Source of the DNA: Arthrobacter pigmenti
GTDB lineage: Bacteria; Actinomycetota; Actinomycetes; Actinomycetales; Micrococcaceae
Length of the DNA: 64,000 nt
NCBI RefSeq assembly: GCF_011927905.1
Contig: NZ_JAATJL010000001.1
Location: forward strand, 1,922,001 to 1,986,000
Reading direction: 5' to 3'
Positions 44,077 to 51,656 of the stretch are shown here, piece after piece. Made by a program: the position numbers and the translations under genes. Numbering within the stretch: the first letter of the stretch is position 1; each line of letters begins with the position of its first letter. The notes beneath the pieces are model-generated. The model worked only from the letters and a program-made list of their open reading frames with translations, was not told where the DNA came from and ran no database searches.

Positions 44077-45261
44077 ATGGACACGCATCACCGGATAGCC
44101 TCCTGGCTGCGGGAAAGACAGGGCACCGTCGATCTCTCGCTCGCCGTTATCGCTTTCGTGGTGCTCGCGCTGCCCTACGTCCTGCTGTTCAGTCCTGTTG
44201 AGTTCGCGATCTCCACGGCCCTGGTGATACCGCTTGCCTGGAGGCGAAGCCGGACGGTGGCTGCGGCGTCGGTGGTTGCTGCCGTTTCGCTGGGTCAGCT
44301 GATCATCAATCACCCTCCGGTGCCGGCACAGCTCAGCGTCCTCGTCATGGTGTACGCCCTGGCTGCATACGCTCCGCGTTGGGCCGGCCTCGGTGGATTG
44401 GGACTGGCAGCCTTCGGCATGGTCGCCGGGATCACGCAATTCGGGTTCAACCAGACCCTCACCGGCTTCGCAGACCTGCCGCTGTACGCGCTCTACATGT
44501 TCTTTGCTCTCGCGGTGGTGCTGCTGTGCTGGACTTTTGGCGACCTGGCACGGAACCGCCGGCTCACCATTCAGGCACTCCAGGACCGCGCACGGCGCCT
44601 GGAGGTCGAGCGGCAGCAGGAACGGGACCTCGCCGCGGCGGATGAACGCAACCACATCGCCCGCGAGATGCACGACATCGTGGCGCATTCCCTGTCCGTC
44701 ATGATTGCCCAGGCCGACGGCGCACGTTACGCCGGAGCCGCGGATCCCGCCGTCGCGACCTTCACGCTCGGCACCATTGCGGAGACCGGGCGGGCGTCGC
44801 TCCGTGAGATGCGCCGGCTGCTGGGCGTCCTACGGAACGACGACGACGCCCCCATCCGTCCCCTGCCCACCCTCGCGGACGTCCCTGAGCTGGTTGCAAC
44901 CGTTCGCCGGGCCGGGCTGGACATCTCGGTCGCTTCCGAAGGAACACCGCGCAGGCCGCTTCCCGCCGGCGCTGAACTCACTGGGTACCGGGTGGTGCAG
45001 GAATCGCTTACCAACGTGCTCAAACATGCCGGACCGAAGGCCTCCGCATCGGCCCAGCTCGCCTGGACTGCGAGAGGCCTGGAAATCACCGTCGACGACG
45101 ACGGCCGCGGCGCCGCCTCGGACAGCACCACCGCGGGTGCAGGGCAGGGAATTAAGGGCATGGCCGAGCGCCTGAAACTCTACGATGGAAGCCTGGCGGC
45201 CGCGCCCCTGAACGGCGGCGGCTTCCGGGTCCACGCTGTTATTCCCTACACGGAGGCCTGA
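44077..45261 (+). CDS. HisKA_3-type sensor histidine kinase
   Basis: 394 aa from ATG 44077; an in-frame TTG nine nt upstream is less likely. Five hydrophobic N-terminal segments (SLAVIAFVVLALPYVLLF, STALVIPLAW, VVAAVSLGQLII, LGLAAFGMVAGIT, LYALYMFFALAVVLLCW), then the phospho-acceptor His in REMHDIVAHSLSVMIAQADG, and a HATPase_c domain (VQESLTNVLKHAG, DDDGRGA). It senses an unknown membrane or intramembrane signal. Its stop overlaps the response regulator start by 1 nt (TGAATG), and a MacB-type transporter follows. Confidence 0.93.
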   Translation: MDTHHRIASWLRERQGTVDLSLAVIAFVVLALPYVLLFSPVEFAISTALVIPLAWRRSRTVAAASVVAAVSLGQLIINHPPVPAQLSVLVMVYALAAYAPRWAGLGGLGLAAFGMVAGITQFGFNQTLTGFADLPLYALYMFFALAVVLLCWTFGDLARNRRLTIQALQDRARRLEVERQQERDLAAADERNHIAREMHDIVAHSLSVMIAQADGARYAGAADPAVATFTLGTIAETGRASLREMRRLLGVLRNDDDAPIRPLPTLADVPELVATVRRAGLDISVASEGTPRRPLPAGAELTGYRVVQESLTNVLKHAGPKASASAQLAWTARGLEITVDDDGRGAASDSTTAGAGQGIKGMAERLKLYDGSLAAAPLNGGGFRVHAVIPYTEA

Positions 45262-45954
45262 ATGAGTAGCCCGAATTCCCCCGCGCCCATCCGAGTGGGC
45301 CTCGTTGACGACCAGCAACTGGTCCGCAGCGGTTTTTCGATGCTCATCAACTCCCAGCCGGATCTGGAAGTCCGGTGCCAGGCCGGAACCGGCACAGAAG
45401 CGGTGGCCATGCTTGCTGCCACACCGGCCGACGTCGTACTCATGGATGTCCGGATGCCCGGAATGGACGGCATCGAGGCAACCCGGCGCATTCTTGAACA
45501 GGCGCAGGGTGCCGGTCCACGCATCATCGTGCTCACCACCTTCGACCTCGACGAGTACGCCCTTGCCGCCATCCAGGCCGGCGCCAGCGGTTTCCTGCTC
45601 AAGGATGCGCCGCCCGAAGAACTGCTGGAGGCCATCCGGACCGTGCACCGGGGAGACGCGGTCATTGCACCCTCGACCACCCGCAGGCTGCTGGACCATG
45701 TGGCTCCCCTGCTGCGGCAGCCGTCCGCCACCAATGAGGCGGCGACCACCGCCGTCGGAACCCTGACGGCACGCGAGCGCGAGGTGTTCACGCTGATTGC
45801 GCAGGGTCGCTCGAACACCGAGATTGCCGGCGACCTGTTCCTCTCGGAGGCGACCGTGAAGACCCACGTGGGGCACATCCTCGCCAAACTCGGCGCGAGG
45901 GACCGGGTGCAGGCGGTGGTCATGGCCTACGAGGCCGGCGTCGTTCGCCCCTGA
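45262..45954 (+). CDS. NarL/FixJ-family response regulator
   Basis: 230 aa. Receiver domain with Asp16-Asp17 and phospho-acceptor Asp62 (VVLMDVRMPG). The C-terminal LuxR helix-turn-helix is LTAREREVFTLIAQGRSNTEIAGDLFLSEATVKTHVGHILAKLG. It should act with the upstream kinase and most likely controls the neighbouring ABC transporter genes, as bacitracin- or stress-type systems often do. Confidence 0.95.
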   Translation: MSSPNSPAPIRVGLVDDQQLVRSGFSMLINSQPDLEVRCQAGTGTEAVAMLAATPADVVLMDVRMPGMDGIEATRRILEQAQGAGPRIIVLTTFDLDEYALAAIQAGASGFLLKDAPPEELLEAIRTVHRGDAVIAPSTTRRLLDHVAPLLRQPSATNEAATTAVGTLTAREREVFTLIAQGRSNTEIAGDLFLSEATVKTHVGHILAKLGARDRVQAVVMAYEAGVVRP

Positions 45955-46039
45955 CCCATACCAAATCTCATCCCGCGGTAGGAGATCCCGGCCCTCAAGA
46001 ACCTCCCGCCGGGCGATCCGCTGCCCCTGGGCACTTGCG

Positions 46040-46045
46040 TAGCGT
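46040..46045 (+). promoter_or_regulatory. -10 box of putative leaderless promoter (ABC transporter)
   Basis: TAGCGT, 7 nt from the ATG at 46053 of the ATPase gene. Confidence 0.5.
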
Positions 46046-46052
46046 TGAAGCC

Positions 46053-46829
46053 ATGACATCGCATTCTTCAACGGCCGCCGCGCCATCAAGTCCCACACCA
46101 GTTTCTTCAGCAGCGGTCGCTGCCGTCTCCCTGAACAAGTCCTACGGCCGGGGCAACACCACCGTCCAGGCCCTCAGCGACGTCACGGTCAGCTTCCCGG
46201 CCGGACGTTTCACTGCCATCATGGGCCCGTCCGGCTCGGGAAAGTCCACGCTCATGCACTGCCTCGCCGGACTGGATACCGCCGACTCCGGAAGCATCTC
46301 GATCGGCGGCACCGACATCACGGGACTGCCCGACGCCGACCTGACGCGGCTCCGGCGCGACCGCGTGGGCTTCGTTTTCCAATCCTTCAACCTCATCCCC
46401 ACCCTCACAGCGGAGCAGAACATCACGCTGCCCGTTGCGCTGGCGGGCGGATCGGTCGACCGGGAATGGCTGACCCAGATCTGCACCATCCTCGGGCTCA
46501 CAGACCGGCTCACCCACCGGCCGCACGAACTCTCCGGCGGTCAGCAGCAGCGCGTCGCCGTTGCCCGCGCCCTGCTCACCCGACCGGACGTCATCTTCGG
46601 CGACGAGCCCACCGGCAACCTGGACTCACGCTCCGGCGCCGAGGTGCTCTCCCTGCTGCGCCGCAGCAGCTCCGAGATGGGACAGAGCATCATCATGGTC
46701 ACCCATGACCCGGTGGCGGCCTCCTACGCAGACGGCGTAATCCTCATGCAGGATGGCCGGCTGGTCGGCGAACTCGACCGCAGCACCCCCGAAGCCATCC
46801 TCGCCGCCCTCTCGCAGCTGGGAGCCTGA
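46053..46829 (+). CDS. MacB/LolD-type ABC transporter ATP-binding protein
   Basis: 258 aa from ATG 46053. Walker A is MGPSGSGKSTLMHCLAGLD, the signature is HELSGGQQQRVAVARALL, Walker B is DVIFGDEPTGNLDSRSG and the H-loop is MVTHDP. The EPTGNLD stretch is typical of the MacB/LolD/FtsE group that pairs with FtsX-type permeases, and the next gene is one. Its own TANNNT box implies separate transcription. Confidence 0.93.
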   Translation: MTSHSSTAAAPSSPTPVSSAAVAAVSLNKSYGRGNTTVQALSDVTVSFPAGRFTAIMGPSGSGKSTLMHCLAGLDTADSGSISIGGTDITGLPDADLTRLRRDRVGFVFQSFNLIPTLTAEQNITLPVALAGGSVDREWLTQICTILGLTDRLTHRPHELSGGQQQRVAVARALLTRPDVIFGDEPTGNLDSRSGAEVLSLLRRSSSEMGQSIIMVTHDPVAASYADGVILMQDGRLVGELDRSTPEAILAALSQLGA

Positions 46830-46831
46830 CC

Positions 46832-49315
46832 GTGTTGATTGTTGCCCTCTCCCAGGTCGCGAGGCACGCCCGCCGGTATATCGCCGTCGGGCTTGCCGTG
46901 ATGCTCGGCGTCGGTTTCCTCGCCGCCACCCTGATGGTCGGCGGGACGACGACGGCCACCCTCCAGAACAGCATCGGCACCGAATACGCCAACGCGGACC
47001 TGGTGGTCTCCTCCGAGAACGGCGGCCCGCTCCCCGCAGACGCTGCAGATCGCGTTGCCTCGATTTCCGGCGTCGACACCGTTCACGCTGATACGCAAGG
47101 CGCCGTTGTGCTTTCGGTGTCCGATACAACGAACATCGCCACCCTCGCCACGCTCGCCCCCGACGCGTTGGAGACCCTCGCTCTGACGGAGGGTGCACTG
47201 CCGGAGACCGATGGTGAAATCCTCATCGACTCGGAATCGGCCGGGCAGCTTGGCCTGTCCGTCGGTGATACCGCCACGGCGGCTTCCCTCGGCGCGGGAA
47301 CGCCCGAGGAGAGCATCGCCTCGGGCGGAACGGAACTCGCCGTCGTCGGCATCACCGAACCTTCCGACCACCCGTTCGCCTCCGGAATGATCCAGCTGCA
47401 CGCGGTCGATTCCCAGGTGGCCGCCCTTGCGCCGGACGCCTCCGCTGCGCGGCTGCAGCTCCTCCTCACGGACTCGGCGGATACCGCCGGGGTCAGCGAG
47501 GCGATCGTACAAACCCTGAACGACGACGGCGTCCCCGCCACGGCGCTGACCGCCGCCGACCAGACAACCCAGGATGTTGCCGCACTGTCCGGCGGGCAGG
47601 ACCAGCTGACCATCGTGCTGCTGGCCTTCGCCGTGGTCGCGGTGATCGTGACGGCCCTGGTCATCTCCAACACCTTCTCGGTGTTGGTCGCCCAGCGAAC
47701 GCGCGAGCTGGCGCTGCTGCGCTGCATCGGTGCCGGCCGCGGCCAGATCCGACGTTCTGTGCTGCTCGAGGCCGCGATCGTCGGACTCGTCTCCTCGGCG
47801 CTGGGAGTGCTGCTCGCCACGGGCGTCATGTGGACGCTCGTCCAGCTTGCCCGCACCGTGCCGGGCAGCGAGTTTGCAACCCTGGCGGTGCCGCCGTCGG
47901 CCGTTATCGCGGGAATGGTCGTGGGTGTCCTGATGACCGTCGCCGCGGCTCTGGTTCCCGCGCGGGCGGCCACCGCCGTCGCACCGCTCGCCGCGCTTCG
48001 CCCCGTTGACTACGCTGGAATCGGTACCCGCCGCGGGCGGGTCCGGCTGGGGATCGGGGTTGCGCTGGTGGTTGGCGGCAGTCTCCTCCTTGCCGTCGGC
48101 GCCATCCAGGCGAACCTGTTGATCGCACTACCGGGCGGCGCGCTCTCCTTCCTCGGGCTGCTCCTGTGCGCCGGGCTGTTTGTCCCGGCACTCGTCACCT
48201 GGGTGGGGCGGCTGGCGAAACCTCTCGGCGTGCCGGGAACGCTCGCCGCCGTCAACGCGGTTCGCAACCCCGCCCGGACCACGGCGACCGCCACCGCACT
48301 CATCGTCGGGGTCACGCTGGTCAGCATGATGATGGCGGGCGCGCAAACCTCCCGCACCGCCTTCGATGATGCGCTGGCCCAGAATTACCCGGTTGACATG
48401 GCCGTCCAGCTCGAAGGCGGGGACCCTGCTGAGGCCGTGACCTCGCTGCTGGCTATCGACGGGATCGAGGCAGTAGCCCAACCCACCCCCGTCGCGGTTA
48501 CGGGCGAAGAAGCGGGATCGCAGGTGGTCTACACCCTCTCAGAGGAGGACGCGGCTGCAGTACTGCGCTCCGAAACCGCCTACCCACACGAGGACGCCGT
48601 TGTCATGCCCGATGGCACGGACCTGACGCAACTCACGGTTCAGGGTTCCTTCACCGAGCAGACGCTGCCCGTCGCAGTGGCTGAGAGCCGGACCATCGTT
48701 CCGTTGATCAGCGAAGCCACGGCGGAGAACCTGGGGATCATGGACAAGGCCGAAACCTCCGGAAGCATCCTCTGGCTCAAGGTTGACGACTCGCTTGGAT
48801 CCGGCGACATCACCTCACTGCGCACGGAGATTGTGGACACCCTCAGCCTGCCCGAGTACCTCGTCTCCGGCGCCGCGCTGGAGCGGGCGACGTTCAACCA
48901 GATCATCGATGTGTTGCTCCTCGTCGTTACTGCGCTGCTGGCCGTTGCCGTACTGATCGCCCTGATCGGGGTGGCCAACACGCTTTCACTGTCAGTGCTG
49001 GAACGGACCCGGGAATCGGCACTGCTGCGTGCGCTCGGGCTCACCAGGGGCCAGCTGCGCGGAATGCTGGCCGTCGAGGCGGTCCTCATCGCCGGTGTGG
49101 CCGCCCTGCTCGGAGTCGGGCTCGGGATGCTCTACGGCTGGTTGGGCGCGCAGTCGGCACTGGGACTGATAGCCGCCGTCACGCCGTCGTTCCCCTGGCT
49201 GCAACTGCTCGGAGTGCTGGCAGTCGCCGTCGTTGCCGGGCTCGTTGCCTCGGTGATGCCGGCCCGACGGGCCGCACGGCTCTCCCCCGTGCAGGGATTG
49301 GCCACAGACGGCTGA
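46832..49315 (+). CDS. FtsX-type ABC transporter permease
   Basis: 827 aa, GTG start 2 nt after the ATPase stop. A hydrophobic N-terminal anchor (VGLAVMLGVGFLAATLMVGG) precedes a large extracellular MacB-type domain. FtsX domains follow at about residues 265-390 (LTIVLLAFAVVAVIVTALVI, RTRELALLRCIGAGRGQI) and at the C-terminus (LLLVVTALLAVAVLIALIGVANTL, ERTRESALLRALGLTRGQLRG). Such large two-domain permeases typically export or extract lipids and antimicrobial peptides. With the two-component system it likely forms a cell-envelope stress unit. Confidence 0.92.
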   Translation: MLIVALSQVARHARRYIAVGLAVMLGVGFLAATLMVGGTTTATLQNSIGTEYANADLVVSSENGGPLPADAADRVASISGVDTVHADTQGAVVLSVSDTTNIATLATLAPDALETLALTEGALPETDGEILIDSESAGQLGLSVGDTATAASLGAGTPEESIASGGTELAVVGITEPSDHPFASGMIQLHAVDSQVAALAPDASAARLQLLLTDSADTAGVSEAIVQTLNDDGVPATALTAADQTTQDVAALSGGQDQLTIVLLAFAVVAVIVTALVISNTFSVLVAQRTRELALLRCIGAGRGQIRRSVLLEAAIVGLVSSALGVLLATGVMWTLVQLARTVPGSEFATLAVPPSAVIAGMVVGVLMTVAAALVPARAATAVAPLAALRPVDYAGIGTRRGRVRLGIGVALVVGGSLLLAVGAIQANLLIALPGGALSFLGLLLCAGLFVPALVTWVGRLAKPLGVPGTLAAVNAVRNPARTTATATALIVGVTLVSMMMAGAQTSRTAFDDALAQNYPVDMAVQLEGGDPAEAVTSLLAIDGIEAVAQPTPVAVTGEEAGSQVVYTLSEEDAAAVLRSETAYPHEDAVVMPDGTDLTQLTVQGSFTEQTLPVAVAESRTIVPLISEATAENLGIMDKAETSGSILWLKVDDSLGSGDITSLRTEIVDTLSLPEYLVSGAALERATFNQIIDVLLLVVTALLAVAVLIALIGVANTLSLSVLERTRESALLRALGLTRGQLRGMLAVEAVLIAGVAALLGVGLGMLYGWLGAQSALGLIAAVTPSFPWLQLLGVLAVAVVAGLVASVMPARRAARLSPVQGLATDG

Positions 49316-49323
49316 CCTGCAAG

Positions 49324-49359
49324 GATAGCAACACGCCCCATCCGGGTCGTGTTGCTATC
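49324..49359. repeat. Perfect 12-bp inverted repeat between permease and next gene
   Basis: GATAGCAACACG at 49324-49335 is exactly complementary to CGTGTTGCTATC at 49348-49359, with a 12-nt loop. It ends 1 nt before the AGGAGG ribosome site of the next gene and is followed by no T-run, so it could be a terminator for the permease or an RNA structure that influences translation. Confidence 0.8.
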
Positions 49360-49369
49360 AGGAGGATCG

Positions 49370-49879
49370 TTGGCCGGATTGGACCGCGCGGAGAAGCAGC
49401 AGTTGCTCAGCTATTTGGAAGATCACCTCCTCGGTGCAACCGGCGGAGTTCGCCTTTTCGAGGCAGCGAGCAAGACGTGGCAGGGCACCGCGCACGGACG
49501 CACCCTTGCCCGGCTACGCGACGAGATTGACGGCGAGCGGACCACGCTGCTGCGGTCCCTCCGAGCGCAGGGCCACCGCCCGAACCCGGCGAAAATGACG
49601 TTTGCCTACCTCAGCGCAGCTGCTGCCCGCCTGAACCCGCTCAATGTTCGCAGGACGGGCGACGGACCGGGTGCGCAACTTGAACTGGAAGCGCTGCAGA
49701 GCCTGGTCCGCGGCAAGGAAGCCCTGTGGGAAACGCTCCTGGTGCTGCTCGACGCCGGCTGGTCCTTCCCCGGCTATGACCGTGAAAGCCTCGGCCGCAT
49801 GGCCCGGCGCGCACGCGAGCAGCAGCAGGAGGTCGCAGCGATCATGACGGCGACGGCGGCCGAACGCTTCCGCCGGTAG
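49370..49879 (+). CDS. Ferritin-like helical protein of unknown function
   Basis: 169 aa from TTG 49370, which has AGGAGG 4 nt before it; a GTG 21 nt upstream overlaps the inverted repeat. All-helical with repeated heptads: LDRAEKQQLLSYLEDHLLG, RTLARLRDEIDGERTTLLRSL, LEALQSLVRGKEALWETLLVLL and LGRMARRAREQQQEV. The layout suggests a four-helix bundle. No metal-ligand pattern is convincing. I do not recognise a named family. Confidence 0.75.
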   Translation: MAGLDRAEKQQLLSYLEDHLLGATGGVRLFEAASKTWQGTAHGRTLARLRDEIDGERTTLLRSLRAQGHRPNPAKMTFAYLSAAAARLNPLNVRRTGDGPGAQLELEALQSLVRGKEALWETLLVLLDAGWSFPGYDRESLGRMARRAREQQQEVAAIMTATAAERFRR

Positions 49880-49897
49880 CTTCCCGCTTACGTATCA

Positions 49898-49934
49898 GGA
49901 CACGCCGCTTCGACCGCGCTTTAGCGGCGTGTCC
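49898..49934. terminator. Bidirectional terminator between hypothetical gene and metG
   Basis: GGACACGCCGC at 49898-49908 pairs perfectly with GCGGCGTGTCC at 49924-49934. It is the only strong hairpin between these converging genes. Confidence 0.8.
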
Positions 49935-49947
49935 CTGACCGGTCGAT

Positions 49948-51516
49948 TCAGCTCTGCTCAGGTTCCTCGTACTTGGGGAACACCGGTTCCGGCGCCGGGA
50001 GGGCGACGCCCGGCACAAGCGGGGTGCCGAGCGCGCCGAAGCTGCGGCCGCCGTCGTCGTCCGTGGTTCCCTGACCGAGCGCCGTCAGGAGCTTCGCTGC
50101 GCCGTCGGGCATCACCGGCTGAACGAGGATGGACACGATCCGCAGGATCTCAAGCGTCACGTAGAGCACCGTGTTCATACGGTCCAGATCCGTCTTCCGC
50201 AGGACCCACGGCTGCTGTTCGGCGAAGTAGGCGTTGGTGTCACCCAGCACCGTCCAGATCGCTTCGAGTGCGCGGGAAAGCTCCTGCTTCTCATACGCTG
50301 CCCGGCAGGCAGGCAGGAGCTGGTTCGCGGCCTCGAGAATTCGCTGGTCGGCCTCGGATAACGACGACGGCGCGGGCACCAGTCCGTCGCAGTTTTTCGC
50401 CACCATGGACAGCGAGCGCTGCGCCAGGTTTCCCAGGTTGTTGGCAAGGTCCGAGTTCATCCGCGTGACAATGGCCTCGTGGCTGTAGGAGCCGTCCGCC
50501 CCGAAGGGAACTTCGCGCAGCAGGAAGAAGCGGATCTGGTCCCGTCCGTACTGCTCCATCCAGTCCTTGGGTGCGATCACGTTGCCCAGCGACTTGGACA
50601 TCTTGACGCCCTTGTTGTGCAGGAAGCCGTGGATCATGATGCGCTTGGGCAGCTCGATGCCGGCGGACATCAGGAACGCGGGCCAGTAGATGGCGTGGAA
50701 ACGGGAGATGTCCTTGCCAATTACATGGACGTCCGCCGGCCAGTACTTCCGGAACTGCTCCGACTCCGTATCCGGGTAGCCGACGCCGGTGAGGTAGTTG
50801 GTCAGCGCGTCCACCCACACATACATCACGTGCTTGGGGTCGCCGGGGACCGGAACGCCCCAATCGAAGGTGGTGCGGCTGATCGAGAGGTCCTCCAGAC
50901 CACGCTTGACGAAGCTGATGACCTCGTTGAAGCGGGACTGTGGCGCGCCGAATTCCGGCTGGTCCGCGTAGAGCGCGAGCAGCCGGTCCTGGTAATTGGA
51001 GAGGCGGAAGAAGTAGCTCTCCTCCTCGGTCCAGGTGACCTCGGTGTCCGTCTCCTTCGAGTAGCGGATGCCGTCCTCGCGGACTTCGGTTTCATCGTCC
51101 GTGTAGTACGCTTCATCCCGCACCGAGTACCAGCCGGCGTACTTGTCGAGATAGATGTCCCCGTTAGCCTCCATCCGCTTCCAGATGTCCTGCGACGCAG
51201 CGTAGTGATCTTCATCAGTGGTGCGGATGAAGCGGTCGTAGCTGATTGCGAGGTCTCCGTGCGCAGCCTTGTAGGCCGCGGCGTTCCGGTCCACCAGCTC
51301 CTTCGGAGTTATGCCTTCCTTCTCTGCCGTCTGGGCGATCTTCATCCCGTGTTCGTCCGTTCCGGTAAGGAACATGACGTCATAACCATCGAGCCGCTTG
51401 AAGCGGGCGATTGCATCCGTAGCCACGTACTCATAGGCGTGGCCGATGTGGGGCACGCCGTTGGGGTACGTGATGGCGGTGGTGATGTAGAACGGGGGTT
51501 TCTGCGCAGAACTCAC
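49948..51516 (-). CDS. metG: Methionine--tRNA ligase
   Basis: 522 aa, GTG start 6 nt from a TAACTT box (leaderless type). Class I HIGH motif in [23 protein letters not shown] and KMSKS in [30 protein letters not shown] and [17 protein letters not shown] are typical MetRS. There is no C-terminal tRNA-binding (OB) domain, so this is the short, monomer-type MetRS. It charges initiator and elongator tRNA-Met. Confidence 0.96.
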   Translation of the reverse strand: MSSAQKPPFYITTAITYPNGVPHIGHAYEYVATDAIARFKRLDGYDVMFLTGTDEHGMKIAQTAEKEGITPKELVDRNAAAYKAAHGDLAISYDRFIRTTDEDHYAASQDIWKRMEANGDIYLDKYAGWYSVRDEAYYTDDETEVREDGIRYSKETDTEVTWTEEESYFFRLSNYQDRLLALYADQPEFGAPQSRFNEVISFVKRGLEDLSISRTTFDWGVPVPGDPKHVMYVWVDALTNYLTGVGYPDTESEQFRKYWPADVHVIGKDISRFHAIYWPAFLMSAGIELPKRIMIHGFLHNKGVKMSKSLGNVIAPKDWMEQYGRDQIRFFLLREVPFGADGSYSHEAIVTRMNSDLANNLGNLAQRSLSMVAKNCDGLVPAPSSLSEADQRILEAANQLLPACRAAYEKQELSRALEAIWTVLGDTNAYFAEQQPWVLRKTDLDRMNTVLYVTLEILRIVSILVQPVMPDGAAKLLTALGQGTTDDDGGRSFGALGTPLVPGVALPAPEPVFPKYEEPEQS

Positions 51517-51522
51517 CCTAGA

Positions 51523-51528
51523 AAGTTA
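51523..51528 (-). promoter_or_regulatory. -10 box of putative leaderless promoter (metG)
   Basis: TAACTT on the minus strand, 6 nt before the GTG start of metG. Confidence 0.5.
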
Positions 51529-51590
51529 CCCTGCCGGTGAGGCAAAGTCGCATCATTGCGGTGCAGAGGCGCTATACGAACACAGGACGG

Positions 51591-51634
51591 CCGTCAGCCC
51601 CGGCATCCAGGGGCTCGGATGCCGGGGCTGACGG
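51591..51634 (-). terminator. Strong hairpin terminator of SLH surface protein gene
   Basis: CCGTCAGCCCCGGCATCC (51591-51608) pairs without mismatch with GGATGCCGGGGCTGACGG (51617-51634), 18 bp. It is 23 nt beyond the stop of the surface protein gene on the minus strand. Confidence 0.85.
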
Positions 51635-51656
51635 GTGTTTCACCAGGAAGGTTTCT

